Source: Nitratireductor sp. B36
Lineage (GTDB): Bacteria; Pseudomonadota; Alphaproteobacteria; Rhizobiales; Rhizobiaceae
DNA: 64,000 nucleotides
Direction of reading: 5' to 3'
Assembly: GCF_020833685.1 (NCBI RefSeq)
Contig: NZ_JACKZY010000001.1
Coordinates: forward strand, 632,578-696,577
Below the pieces are notes generated by a model. It did no database searches and was not told where the DNA came from. It was given only the letters and a program-made list of their open reading frames with translations. Shown here piece after piece: positions 30,522 through 39,534 of this stretch. Position 1 is the first letter of the stretch, and every line of letters starts with the position of its first letter. The translations under genes were made by a program, and so were the position numbers.

Positions 30522-31997
30522 TCACCGTTTCACCTCCCACCTGGTGCGACGTTCACTGGTTTCGGGGTCCTTATAGTCCATAAGCTGGATGCCCTGCGCG
30601 GCGAGCTCATCGCGGATGCGATCGGCTTCGGCGAAGTTTTTGTTGCGCAACTGCGTGAGCCTCTTCTCCACCGCTGTTTCGACGAGCCCGGCATCGATGG
30701 CGGCTTCGGACACCTTGAGGGCGGACCAGTTGCTTTCCGTGCCGGCGAGCAGCCCGAGAAGACCTGCGCTCGTTTTGAGGGCCTTTTTCGCCGCGCTGCT
30801 GCCCTTTGTCGCCTCGCTGCGCAATTCATGAAGACTGGCAATGGCAGCGGTCGTTCCCAGATCGTCGCTGAGCGCGGCTATGGTGTCGGCGCATCCGATA
30901 TCTCCGGCTTCGACATCGCCGACAGCCCGATACCACCCGTCGAGCACCGCCTCCGCCTCTTCGAGCTTGCGCACCGAAAAGTCGATGGGCTCGCGGTAAT
31001 GCGTCATCAGCATTGCAAGACGCAAAACCTCGCCCGGCCATTTACGCCCGCCGAATTTTTCCGTTTCGAGCAATTCATGGATGGTGACGAAATTGCCCTC
31101 GGATTTGGACATTTTGCGCCCCTCCACCTGGAGGAAGCCATTGTGCATCCAGTAATGCGCCATGACATCGCGGCCATGGGCGCAGCAGGATTGCGCGATC
31201 TCGTTTTCGTGGTGCGGGAAGATCAGGTCGAGGCCACCGCCGTGAATGTCGAACTCCTCGCCAAGATAGGCCGCGGACATGGCCGAGCACTCGATGTGCC
31301 AGCCGGGGCGGCCGCGAATGGTCATTGCAGCGCCACGAATGGTGAAACGCGCATCCCACCCCGGCTCATCTGCCGAGGACTGCTTCCAGAGAACGAAATC
31401 GGCCGGGTTCTTCTTGTGCGCTTCCACCGCCACACGGGCACCTGCCTGCTGGTCTTCCAACCTGCGTTTGGAAAGCCCGCCATAGGCCGGCATGGAGGCG
31501 GTGTCGAAAAGGATTTCTCCTTTCGCTTCATAGGCATGGCCGCGATCGATGAGAGATTGAATCAGGCTGGCCATATCCGTCAGCCCGTCCGCGCGCGGGA
31601 GCACGAAATCGGTGGCACGCGGCTCGATGGTCGGCTTCAGGCAACCGAGGGCGGCAACGTCGGCATGATACTGATCGGCGGTCTTCTGCGTGACTTCGCG
31701 GATCGCCTCATTGAGCGGCAGGTCGGGATAGTCGCGGCGGGCGCGGGCATTGATCTTGTCGTCGACGTCGGTGATGTTGCGCACATAGGTGACGTGGTCC
31801 TCGCCATAGAGATGGCGCAGGAGACGGTAGAGAACGTCGAAAACGATGGCCGGACGCGCATTGCCGATATGCGCATAATCGTAGACCGTCGGACCGCACA
31901 CATACATGCGAATGTTCTTCTCATCGATGGGGACGAAGTCCTCTTTGGCCCGCGTCAGCGTGTTGTAGACCCTGAGGCCCCTGAAACCGTTCGTCAT
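30522..31997 (-). CDS. cysS: Cysteinyl-tRNA synthetase
   Basis: 491 residues, class I synthetase. The HIGH-like HIGN is at 43-46 after [10 protein letters not shown], whose Cys34 is a zinc ligand. The KMSKS motif is in [11 protein letters not shown], with other zinc ligands in WHIECSAM and HHENE. The C-terminal anticodon-binding domain ends [13 protein letters not shown]. Full length. It lies 35 bp upstream of the GFA gene. Confidence 0.96.
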   Translation of the reverse strand: MTNGFRGLRVYNTLTRAKEDFVPIDEKNIRMYVCGPTVYDYAHIGNARPAIVFDVLYRLLRHLYGEDHVTYVRNITDVDDKINARARRDYPDLPLNEAIREVTQKTADQYHADVAALGCLKPTIEPRATDFVLPRADGLTDMASLIQSLIDRGHAYEAKGEILFDTASMPAYGGLSKRRLEDQQAGARVAVEAHKKNPADFVLWKQSSADEPGWDARFTIRGAAMTIRGRPGWHIECSAMSAAYLGEEFDIHGGGLDLIFPHHENEIAQSCCAHGRDVMAHYWMHNGFLQVEGRKMSKSEGNFVTIHELLETEKFGGRKWPGEVLRLAMLMTHYREPIDFSVRKLEEAEAVLDGWYRAVGDVEAGDIGCADTIAALSDDLGTTAAIASLHELRSEATKGSSAAKKALKTSAGLLGLLAGTESNWSALKVSEAAIDAGLVETAVEKRLTQLRNKNFAEADRIRDELAAQGIQLMDYKDPETSERRTRWEVKR

Positions 31998-32433
31998 CCT
32001 CGCCTTCCGTTTTCAACCCCACAGCCGTGCTCAAGCGTCACGCATATTGCGGGCACGGTTTACGCCGGCCTCTGGCCTGGGCGTTTTTCTCATCGGGAAA
32101 GAAGGGCGAAAACGTCCGGACCAGCGGTGAGGCGCTAGCCGATAATGCAAATGCCAATAATGGTGCACAGCGTTTTCATGGGCTTTCTTATCGCCGCAGG
32201 CGGCAAATGCGTCAAGACTAAAAGCTGAAAGCCAAAAGGCTGGGGATCATGCCGAAACCCGGCTTCGCGCCCCGAAAGAGGTATTGCATGCAAAATGGCA
32301 ATGTGAAGGAAATGTTAAGGCTGATGCGGCAATTTTAAGAATGCGTCTTCCGACGGGGCAGTCTGTCAAGATTTTGTCGGATTTGGTCCCCATCTGCGCG
32401 GAAGGGACGACAACGCGGAACCAAGGATTAGTT
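31998..32433. other. 436-bp noncoding divergent region
   Basis: Between cysS (leftward) and a 56-residue gene (rightward). I see no RNA gene or convincing promoter pair. A short GCCGC/GCGGC hairpin lies at about 32194-32205. The right half is A+T-richer than the surroundings. Confidence 0.4.
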
Positions 32434-32604
32434 ATGCCCCGCGACATGAACAAGCCAGCAGAGTATACCGCCGAACAGGAAAAGCTCCTGCTTAGCCAGT
32501 ATCACGCGGTTGGACCCGCAGCGATCAATGCCGCTCTGCAGTGCAAGACCGAGAAGCCGGCACCGGCACCCAAGCAATCCCCTTACGACACGCAGACCGA
32601 CTGA
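32434..32604 (+). CDS. 56-residue conserved-type small protein
   Basis: A small soluble protein beginning MPRDMNKPAEYTAEQEKLLL and ending in a Pro/Lys-rich tail (KTEKPAPAPKQSPYDTQTD). It has a good AAGGA ribosome-binding site. The frame is open for 150 bp upstream but only this start has such a signal. I do not know its function. It is followed by a hairpin. Confidence 0.6.
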   Translation: MPRDMNKPAEYTAEQEKLLLSQYHAVGPAAINAALQCKTEKPAPAPKQSPYDTQTD

Positions 32605-32620
32605 GGTTTTGCTCCGGCCT

Positions 32621-32639
32621 GACCGGAGCGGGTGACTAG
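32621..32639 (+). terminator. Hairpin after the 56-residue gene
   Basis: GCTCCGG (32621-32627) pairs with CCGGAGC (32633-32639) 16 bp past the stop codon. No T-run follows, so terminator function is uncertain. Confidence 0.4.
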
Positions 32640-32798
32640 GGGCAGCACAGTTTCCGGACATTGCGACAGCGATGGCGGGATGATGTGCAATGCTTTCAAT
32701 GCCATCCCTGCATGACATCATGCGGATTTTTCGCTTGGTTCAGCAGCGACGGGCGTGTGATCTGTCGGTGCTATCTCGGTTTTCAGTGAGTCCGCCAG

Positions 32799-34082
32799 AT
32801 GAGGAACGACCCGCTTTCCCACGGCCTGTGGGAGAAGACAGCCCCCGCAGCGCCGCAGACAACGGCCCTGACAGGCGATGTGAAGACTGACATCGCCATC
32901 GTCGGAGGGGGCTATACCGGCCTTTCCGCAGCGCTGCATCTGGCCGAGGCCGGAGCCGACGTCGCTTTGCTCGAAGCCGACGAGATCGGCTTTGGCGGCT
33001 CCGGACGCAATGTGGGCCTCGTGAATGCAGGCATGTGGGTCATGCCCGACGACCTTCCTGGCATTCTCGGCGAAACTTATGGCGAGCGGCTGCTCCGCGT
33101 TCTTGGCAATGCGCCCAGCGTTGTGTTCGAACTGGCGACACGACACGGAATGGAGTGCGAGGCTATGCCTGTGGGGACGCTCCACTGTGCGGTTGGAGAA
33201 AGCGGCCTCAGACAGCTTGACGCGCGTGCAAGACAATGGAAGGCGCGGGGCGCACCGGTTCGGCTTCTTGAACGTGAGGAAGCGCGAAAGAAGATCGGGA
33301 GCGATGCGTTCTCCGGCGCGTTGCTGGACGAGCGGGCCGGCACGATCCAGCCGTTGGCATATGCAAGAGGACTTGCCCGTGCCGCCCAAAAGGCTGGCGC
33401 GAGGCTTCACACCGGTTCCCGGGTGACGAAAGCGGAGCAATGCAGCGGCAGCTGGCGGCTTGAAACGCCCAGGGGCACGCTGACGGCACGGAAAGTGATT
33501 GTGGCAACCAACGCCTACACAACCACGCCCTGGCCGCAGATCCGTGAAGAAATTGTCCACCTGCCCTATTTCAATTTCGCCACGCCCGCCCTGCCACAAA
33601 CCGTGCGCGACCACATTCTGCCGGAGCGGCAAGGTGCGTGGGACACGAAACAGATTCTGACCTCATTCCGGTGGGATCAGGAGGGGCGCCTTGTTTTCGG
33701 CAGCGTGGGAGCCCTGAAGGGCACCGGCCAAGCGGTGCACCGTGCGTGGGCTGAGCGTGCGATTGCCCGGCTGTTTCCGGAGCTGAAAGGCATCCGGTTT
33801 GAACATTGCTGGTATGGTCACATCGGCATGACCGCAGATCACCTGCCGAAGTTTCATCGCCTCGGTGACAATGTGGTCGGCTTTTCCGGATACAATGGCC
33901 GCGGCATCGGACCGGGCACCGTGTTCGGTAAAGCTTTGGCAGAGCTAATGTTGGGCCGCATTTCGGAGGAAGAGCTCCCCCTGCCCGTCAGCGACGTGTC
34001 GCGTCAATCATTCCAGACCTTGCGGGAAGGCGTGTACCGTTTTGGTGCCGAGGCAGTCCATCTCTTGCGGACCATCGCTTAA
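32799..34082 (+). CDS. FAD-dependent oxidoreductase (DAO / PuuB-like)
   Basis: 427 residues. The dinucleotide motif IAIVGGGYTGLSAALHLAE is near residue 32 and GFGGSGRNVGLVNAG is the amine/amino-acid oxidase signature of the DAO superfamily, close to gamma-glutamylputrescine oxidase-like proteins. GYNGRGIGPGTVFGK near the C-terminus is the second FAD-binding block. The amine substrate cannot be read from the sequence. Its last four bases overlap the convergent SRAP gene. Confidence 0.86.
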   Translation: MRNDPLSHGLWEKTAPAAPQTTALTGDVKTDIAIVGGGYTGLSAALHLAEAGADVALLEADEIGFGGSGRNVGLVNAGMWVMPDDLPGILGETYGERLLRVLGNAPSVVFELATRHGMECEAMPVGTLHCAVGESGLRQLDARARQWKARGAPVRLLEREEARKKIGSDAFSGALLDERAGTIQPLAYARGLARAAQKAGARLHTGSRVTKAEQCSGSWRLETPRGTLTARKVIVATNAYTTTPWPQIREEIVHLPYFNFATPALPQTVRDHILPERQGAWDTKQILTSFRWDQEGRLVFGSVGALKGTGQAVHRAWAERAIARLFPELKGIRFEHCWYGHIGMTADHLPKFHRLGDNVVGFSGYNGRGIGPGTVFGKALAELMLGRISEEELPLPVSDVSRQSFQTLREGVYRFGAEAVHLLRTIA

Positions 34083-34834
34083 AACAGGTCGAGCTGGTCG
34101 CTGTCTTTCACGGCTTTCGCGCCGGAAACTTTTTCCTCGTGGCGTTCCACGCGCTCCTGAAGGTCCGGGCCGGCATTTGCCACCTTGTTAACCCGATCCG
34201 AGACGGGCACCGCCTCGAAAAAACCGGGCTCGGCCGGTGTGAGAAGATCAGCCACGTGACGCGGTTCCTGGTTGAGGCAGTCCAGCCAGCGGTCGAAATC
34301 CTCCGGCCTGATAACCACAGGCATGCGATGGTGAATACCACGCAAATCCTCATTCGCTTCCGTCGTCAGGATCGCGCCAGTATCGATTTCGGTTCCCCCG
34401 GGGTCGGACCAACTTTCCATCAATCCGGCGAAGGCAATCAGCCCGCCATCGCGTGGCCGGATCCAATACGGTTCCCCACGTTTCGAGCCGACACGGCGCC
34501 ATTCATAGAAGCCATTGGCCGGAACCAATGTGCGGCGATGGCGCATAGCGGTGCGGAAGGACGCTTTTTCCGCTGCCGTTTCAGAGCGGGCGTTAAACAA
34601 CAGTGAGAAATCGTCGGGATTTTTCGTCCAGGAGGGAATAAGCCCCCAGCGTACAAGCACGCTTTGCCGTGAAGGCAGGTTGGAACCTGCTGCCCTTGGC
34701 TGTCCCGCCAGAGCCATCAGAACTGGCTGCGTTGGCGCGATGTTGTAGCGCGGGGGAAACGGTTCAAAATCTGTCACCGCGAGCAGCGATTTCACCGCAT
34801 CGGGCGTATCAGTAAGTGCGAAACGACCACACAT
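34079..34834 (-). CDS. SRAP-domain DNA-protein crosslink protein (YedK/HMCES family) with clamp-like C-terminus
   Basis: 251 residues. The catalytic Cys2 (MCGRFAL) forms a stable link to abasic sites. Asn81 in LFNARSET, Glu111 in NGFYEW and His168/169 in GIHHRMP complete the known active-site set of SRAP proteins. These shield abasic sites in single-stranded DNA at stalled forks. The last five residues, QLDLF, match the consensus of the bacterial beta sliding-clamp-binding motif and lie at the very end of a polar tail. It is convergent with the FAD oxidoreductase, overlapping four bases. Confidence 0.92.
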   Translation of the reverse strand: MCGRFALTDTPDAVKSLLAVTDFEPFPPRYNIAPTQPVLMALAGQPRAAGSNLPSRQSVLVRWGLIPSWTKNPDDFSLLFNARSETAAEKASFRTAMRHRRTLVPANGFYEWRRVGSKRGEPYWIRPRDGGLIAFAGLMESWSDPGGTEIDTGAILTTEANEDLRGIHHRMPVVIRPEDFDRWLDCLNQEPRHVADLLTPAEPGFFEAVPVSDRVNKVANAGPDLQERVERHEEKVSGAKAVKDSDQLDLF

Positions 34835-34858
34835 GAAAGAGGGCTCCCTCCTAAGCCG

Positions 34859-35431
34859 TCAGTAGCGGCGCGCCGCCTCCTCATAGAGGTAGCGATCATA
34901 CAGGCGCTCGGCATCACGCACACGCCCCTCGGCAAAGAACAGATCCGACTCCTTCAGTGAGATCCGGTTGCGAATCTTCCGTCGATCCTCATCCTTGGCA
35001 GCATCTTCCAGATTATCGTATAGCTGTTCGAGTTCGCTCTTCAGGCGATCATATTCTGATCTGGCATCATGCACACGCTTACCGACGCGATACGCGCTCT
35101 CAAAGCCGGGGGCAGCATCCGCCGGGCAGGAATTGGCGTAGCTGCGCCCGTCGCGCCCGGCACTCAAACCGTTCTCCGGTGTGCAATAACGGCGGATACC
35201 GTCTTCCCAACCGGTGCGCCATGCACGTTCGTCCACCGGCAGACTGTATTTCTCACAGGCTTCCCGGTGGCGCTGAACATAGGACGAACTCTGTCCGGCC
35301 GCGCCATCGCTGCGTCCCAAGTCGCTCCAATTTACTGTTTCGCACTCGCTCTCATTCAGCGTTGCACAGGCCGACAAAGACAACATGCACGCCAGACCTG
35401 CAACCACCCATGTGTTCTGCACCACCTGCAT
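34859..35431 (-). CDS. DUF2799-like lipoprotein
   Basis: 190 residues. A signal peptide with lipobox LSAC (about residues 19-22) makes it a likely lipoprotein. The mature part has conserved-looking WSDLGRSDGAAGQS, then YSLPVDERAWRTGWEDGIRRYC, then NGLSAGRDGRSYANSC, in the manner of DUF2799 proteins. A long charged helix (about 125-185) ends the protein. The start MQVVQNTWVV at 35431 has AGGAG upstream. The frame continues far upstream, but antisense to the NUDIX gene. Function unknown. Confidence 0.78.
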   Translation of the reverse strand: MQVVQNTWVVAGLACMLSLSACATLNESECETVNWSDLGRSDGAAGQSSSYVQRHREACEKYSLPVDERAWRTGWEDGIRRYCTPENGLSAGRDGRSYANSCPADAAPGFESAYRVGKRVHDARSEYDRLKSELEQLYDNLEDAAKDEDRRKIRNRISLKESDLFFAEGRVRDAERLYDRYLYEEAARRY

Positions 35432-35539
35432 GATTGTCTCCTGCCACTTCAACGGCCATAACTCTCTGCCACCAATTGACTGGCAACAGTTCGGGCCGGA
35501 CTTTTGGTGATCGGATTGCAGGATGCAAGGGCTTTGCTT

Positions 35540-35947
35540 GTGAAACCGGAAGAAATCCTGGCCGTTTCCGCGGCCGTCATTCAGGAAGACCGCGTTCTGC
35601 TGGTGCGTCGCGGCCGCGCGCCGGCCAAAGGATTGTATGCGTTTCCGGGTGGCAGGGTGGAAACAGGCGAGACACTGGAAAAGGCACTGGCGCGCGAGCT
35701 GCTGGAAGAGACCGGCTTGTTGTTGACGACAGCGAGCCCCTATCGCGATGTTGTGTTGCGTGGCGACGACGATCAGCAAATCTTTCGACTGACCGTTTTT
35801 CGCGCCACGGTCGCACGTGGCCCTGTCATAGCGGGTGACGATGCCCACGAAGCCGGATGGTATTCCCCAGAAGAAATCGCTACCCTGCCTCTGACTGAGA
35901 GCACACAACACATTATCGAAGAATTGCGTCACCTTCCCAGCGGATAA
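35540..35947 (+). CDS. NUDIX hydrolase (ADP-ribose pyrophosphatase-like)
   Basis: 135 residues. The NUDIX box GX5EX7REUXEEXGU is perfect: GRVETGE then ARELLEETGL. The start is uncertain: GTG at 35540 has AAGGG upstream, while TTG at 35504 or GTG at 35507 would add about 12 residues. It may hydrolyse ADP-ribose or a damaged nucleotide. It is divergent from the DUF2799-like lipoprotein gene. Confidence 0.85.
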   Translation: MKPEEILAVSAAVIQEDRVLLVRRGRAPAKGLYAFPGGRVETGETLEKALARELLEETGLLLTTASPYRDVVLRGDDDQQIFRLTVFRATVARGPVIAGDDAHEAGWYSPEEIATLPLTESTQHIIEELRHLPSG

Positions 35948-36057
35948 ACCTGCTGGGCACCCTGCCCTCAATCTTGCCACTTTCGTGACTGTTTTGTGGT
36001 GGTCTTCCCGCAATCGCAGGCGTTTGACAGGCAGCGCCCGCTGGGAGACAACACGGC

Positions 36058-36429
36058 ATGCGTAGTGGTTCAATATTTTCCGGCCTCGTGGCAGTTTTTC
36101 TTGTGGCTGCGCCTGCAACGCAAGCCAACGAGGCCAGCTATGAAGCCCCCCTTCTGAGATTGGCCGAGGTGCTCGGTTCGATTCACTATCTGCGCAATCT
36201 TTGCGGTGAAGACTCCGAAACATGGCGCGGGAAGATGGAAGAGCTTCTGGAGACAGAAGCGCCGTCGCCGGCCCGCCGCGAGAAATTGATCGCCAGTTTC
36301 AACCGCGGCTACAGATCCTTCGCAGGAACGTATGAAAACTGCACGGATCAGGCGCTGTCGGCCATCAACCACTATATGAGTGAGGGTGCACGCATCTCCA
36401 CCGAAATCGTGCAGCGCTACGGAAACTGA
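36058..36429 (+). CDS. TIGR02301-family exported protein
   Basis: 123 residues. A signal peptide of about 23 residues ends at QANEA. The mature part has LLRLAEVLGSIHYLRNLCGE, W at the next block and NRGYRSFAGTYENCTD, matching the alphaproteobacterial TIGR02301 family as I know it. Two cysteines (NLC and ENC) could pair in the periplasm. Function unknown. The next gene starts 8 bp after its stop. Confidence 0.82.
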   Translation: MRSGSIFSGLVAVFLVAAPATQANEASYEAPLLRLAEVLGSIHYLRNLCGEDSETWRGKMEELLETEAPSPARREKLIASFNRGYRSFAGTYENCTDQALSAINHYMSEGARISTEIVQRYGN

Positions 36430-36437
36430 GACTGACA

Positions 36438-37241
36438 ATGAGCCGGACTCTGATCAACGTTCCAAACCTTGCCAGCCCGCGAACTCGCAGGCGTTGGCGG
36501 CATGTTCTACTGGCTGGTCTGACAGCCTTCGGCTTGAACGGAACCTCGGGCCTTTCAGCATTTGCTCTCAGTGAACTTCAGCAGGTTGAGCCCATAGAAG
36601 AAGAACAGCCCGGATCCGACAAGGTCGAGCGTGTTCCGCTTCCGCCGCCAATCCGCTTTCCCAAGAATGACACCACCGCGCCAGAGAGCCCGGAGCCCGC
36701 TGAGGATGCCTCGCCGATTGGGGACACGCCGCTGCGCGATGTCGTACGCCCGGACACCCAGATCGGCAAGGAGCTACCGGAGATCCATTACGATCTTGAA
36801 GAGTTACCCGAACCCGTTCAGCGAATGCACGGGCTTATCGTTGAAGCTGCGAAAAGCGGCGACATCGAAAATCTGCGCCCGCTAATCGGTAACGGCGACA
36901 GTGCGACCCGCCTCTCGCTCGGTGGTCTGGATGGGGATCCTCTCGAATTTCTCGTCGAGCTATCCGGAGATGAGGAAGGCCAGGAGGTTCTGGCCATACT
37001 TCTGGAGGTCCTGCTCGCCGGATATGTCCATCTCGACGCAGGGACACCCCAGGAAATGTATGTCTGGCCATACTTTTTCGCCATCCCGCTTGAATCCCTC
37101 GACAAGAGGCAGAGGGTTGAACTGTTTACGCTGGTGACCGCCGGCGACTATGAGGACATGAAAAGCTTCGGAGCCTACATCTTCTATCGTGTGGGCATCA
37201 CGCCGGAGGGGCACTGGGCGTTTTTCGTCGCCGGAGATTGA
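36438..37241 (+). CDS. Unknown exported protein downstream of TIGR02301 gene
   Basis: 267 residues. A basic start is followed by a hydrophobic stretch (about 22-44) that may be a signal peptide. A Pro/Glu-rich region (about 50-115) leads into a globular part with ELPEPVQRMHGLIVEAAKSG, then IENLRPLIGNGDSATRLSLG and a C-terminal YIFYRVGITPEGHWAFFVAGD. I do not recognise the family, though a conserved rhizobial unknown is likely. Close spacing to the upstream gene implies cotranscription. Confidence 0.75.
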   Translation: MSRTLINVPNLASPRTRRRWRHVLLAGLTAFGLNGTSGLSAFALSELQQVEPIEEEQPGSDKVERVPLPPPIRFPKNDTTAPESPEPAEDASPIGDTPLRDVVRPDTQIGKELPEIHYDLEELPEPVQRMHGLIVEAAKSGDIENLRPLIGNGDSATRLSLGGLDGDPLEFLVELSGDEEGQEVLAILLEVLLAGYVHLDAGTPQEMYVWPYFFAIPLESLDKRQRVELFTLVTAGDYEDMKSFGAYIFYRVGITPEGHWAFFVAGD

Positions 37242-37302
37242 GTTCATTCTTGCAAAATTAGTCGTCACCCCCATATCCGTTGAAGCTTCAGGGAGGTTTG
37301 CG

Positions 37303-37719
37303 ATGGAGGGGATAGCGCAGTCGCAAAACGGCGTGGCGGCATTGCCAGAGAGCCGAGGTAGGCGTGGGCGTCTGGTCCGACGTGTCATTCTCTTCCAGCT
37401 CAAACTCATGGCTGACGGCATGCGCGACGTGGTGATGAGCCCTCTTTCGATTGCCGCGGGCCTGCTCGGTCTTCTTTCGCGCAATAACAGCGCCGAGGTT
37501 TATCTGGATCGTCTCATGCGCTTTGGCAGGGAGACGGATCACTGGATCAATCTGTTCGATCACCGAAGCGCGGCGAACGACTCGCCGTCTCTGGATCGCA
37601 TTGCCGAACAGATCGAGGAGGCGCTTCGTCATGACTACGAAAGTGGCGGACTGAGCGCCAGAAGCGCCAGAGCCCTTGCAGAAGCGGCAGCGCGCCTGAG
37701 GGAAAAGACCACCCGTTGA
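37303..37719 (+). CDS. Unknown 138-residue protein
   Basis: Starts at an ATG with GGGAGG upstream. A basic stretch (SRGRRGRLVRRVILFQLKL) precedes an amphipathic part that may lie on the membrane (SIAAGLLGLLSRNN), then a segment typical of soluble helices with WINLFDHRS. The C-terminus is Arg/Ala-rich. Function unknown. It lies 61 bp after the exported protein and may be part of the same unit. Confidence 0.7.
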   Translation: MEGIAQSQNGVAALPESRGRRGRLVRRVILFQLKLMADGMRDVVMSPLSIAAGLLGLLSRNNSAEVYLDRLMRFGRETDHWINLFDHRSAANDSPSLDRIAEQIEEALRHDYESGGLSARSARALAEAAARLREKTTR

Positions 37720-37803
37720 CTTCATCAACCATTGGCGGGTTGTCGTGAGCAACAAAGCATCCTAGCTAAATGCGGACAAGCTCTTCATCTTGCCGGATCA
37801 GCC

Positions 37804-38661
37804 ATGCCGACCTGCCATCTCGACGAACGCGCCCTCTTTCAACTGCAGGGACCTGAGGCCGAACACTTCCTCCAGAATGTGATCACAACCGATCTCTCGG
37901 CGCTTCAGAACGGCGAGTGCCGTCCAGGCGCTCTCCTCACTCCACAGGGCAAAATCCTGTTCGACTTCCTTATCTCCCGTGCCGGTATTGACGGACTGCG
38001 CATTGAATGCCGCGCGGACATCGCCCCGGATCTGGTGAAACGGCTTACACTCTACAAGCTTCGCGCAAAGGTCGATATTTCCGATATAAAACAAACGGTA
38101 ATCGCCGTTTCGTGGGAAACAGATTCCGGTTCTTCAGATAATGAATCAACCCTGATCGACAGGCGTTTTCCCGCAAATGTGCACGTTCGGCGTCACTACG
38201 GCGACGCGCCTGATGCCAGCAAAGGCAAAACGAGTTGGGATGAACTGAGAATTGCCCATGCCGTTGCAGAAAGCGGCAGCGATTTTAGCCTGGGAGACGC
38301 CTTTCCGCATGATGTTCTTTATGATCAGAACGGCGGAGTTGGGCTGAAGAAAGGTTGTTATGTCGGCCAGGAGGTGGTGTCGCGGATGCACCATCGTGGC
38401 ACAGCTCGCCGGCGGTTGCTGATCGCCAGTGGTGCTGCCGATCTACCTCCGCAGGGCACCGAATTGCGTGCTGATGAAAAAATCGTCGGAGCTCTTGGAA
38501 CGGTCTGCGGTGCGAAGGGGCTCGCCATAGCGCGCATCGACAGAATCAAGGAGGCTATGGACGCTTCGATACCTGTTCTGGCAGGTCAAACCGCTGTCAC
38601 CCTCGCTGTACCAGAATGGGCGACATTCACCTTTCCCGAGAACAAAGACGGGGCAGACTAA
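37804..38661 (+). CDS. ygfZ: Folate-binding protein YgfZ (iron-sulfur assembly factor)
   Basis: 285 residues, GcvT-like fold. The diagnostic YgfZ motif KGCYVGQEVVSRMHHRG is present near residue 185. The opening LFQLQGPEAEHFLQNVITTD is typical. It helps maturation of certain [4Fe-4S] enzymes using tetrahydrofolate. The start at 37804 is preferred over a frame opening at 37732. Its stop overlaps the HD-protein start (TAATG). Confidence 0.92.
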   Translation: MPTCHLDERALFQLQGPEAEHFLQNVITTDLSALQNGECRPGALLTPQGKILFDFLISRAGIDGLRIECRADIAPDLVKRLTLYKLRAKVDISDIKQTVIAVSWETDSGSSDNESTLIDRRFPANVHVRRHYGDAPDASKGKTSWDELRIAHAVAESGSDFSLGDAFPHDVLYDQNGGVGLKKGCYVGQEVVSRMHHRGTARRRLLIASGAADLPPQGTELRADEKIVGALGTVCGAKGLAIARIDRIKEAMDASIPVLAGQTAVTLAVPEWATFTFPENKDGAD

Positions 38662-39299
38662 TGCCCGCGCGGTCCAATAAAACCGCTGCTCCCCGCGCAT
38701 GGCAGCGAATGTTATCCGGGCGCCGCCTTGATCTTCTAGATCCGTCCCCCCTCGACATAGAAATCGGCGATATTGCACACGGCCTTGCCCGCGTTTCCCG
38801 TTGGAACGGACAGACCGAGGGTGATCATGCCTATTCCGTCGCGCAGCACTCCCTTCTGGTGGAAGATATCTTTCGCAGGATAGCGCGCGACGCCACCCCT
38901 GAATGCCTGATGGCAGCGTTGTTGCATGACGCTCCAGAATATGTGATCGGCGACATGATTTCGCCCTTCAAGGCTACGCTGGGCGAGGATTACAAATCAG
39001 TCGAAAAGCGCCTGCAACGCGCTATCCACCTTCGTTTCACCCTGCCTCCCGATCTGCCGGCGAAGCTGAAGAAGGCCATCAAACGCGCTGACCAGATCGC
39101 AGCCTTTTTTGAGGCGACACAACTGGCGGGGTTCGGTGTAACGGAAGCCGCCAGGTTTTTCGGCCGCCCGCGAGGGATGTCGCCGGAAGAAGTGCAGCTT
39201 GAGCCTCACCCCCCCAAACTGGCACAAGCAGCCTTCCTCGAGCGCTTTAAAAAAATAGATGAGTCGAGACGAAATAAAATAATTAAATCCAATATTTAA
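38661..39299 (+). CDS. HD-domain 5'-nucleotidase-like phosphohydrolase (YfbR-like)
   Basis: 212 residues. HD residues are His63, His89-Asp90 (ALLHDAPEYVIGD) and an Asp in KRADQIAAFFEA, fitting HD hydrolases of the YfbR/YwpQ type that act on deoxynucleoside monophosphates. The ATG overlaps the ygfZ stop. The last 15 codons (RFKKIDESRRNKIIKSNI) are unusually A-rich and run into the A+T-rich tract downstream. The specific substrate is unproven. Confidence 0.82.
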   Translation: MPARSNKTAAPRAWQRMLSGRRLDLLDPSPLDIEIGDIAHGLARVSRWNGQTEGDHAYSVAQHSLLVEDIFRRIARDATPECLMAALLHDAPEYVIGDMISPFKATLGEDYKSVEKRLQRAIHLRFTLPPDLPAKLKKAIKRADQIAAFFEATQLAGFGVTEAARFFGRPRGMSPEEVQLEPHPPKLAQAAFLERFKKIDESRRNKIIKSNI

Positions 39300-39376
39300 A
39301 TCAGCTATTTTAATTACTTATAACGAAAACTGAAAATATAATCGCGGTTTAAAATTATATTACATATATACTTTTG
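39250..39376. other. A+T-rich tract
   Basis: Only 13 of the 60 bases 39301-39360 are G or C, far below the surroundings. It covers the end of the HD-protein gene and the start of the 235-bp gap before mscS. No gene, T-rich terminator or repeat was recognised. It might be a nucleoid-protein binding region or a trace of an inserted sequence. Confidence 0.7.
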
Positions 39377-39534
39377 CGCCAGGCATTCACTTGCTATACG
39401 CATCATCCAAACTGACGCAGTTTAGCGTTTCTGATCTGCCTGAAAAATTATCTTGGCGGGTGAGAACGTCGACGGGGCGGTGCTTCGGTTTCTGAAAACG
39501 GAAACCCTGAACACGCCACGGAGATGTTCGGAAA

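Noticed and set aside
30828-32138. Open frame of 436 codons on the plus strand across cysS
   Set aside because: Antisense to a complete cysteinyl-tRNA synthetase with no family motifs.
35432-36223. Upstream extension of the DUF2799-like lipoprotein frame
   Set aside because: The extension is antisense to the NUDIX and TIGR02301 genes. The signal peptide and AGGAG at 35431 place the true start there.
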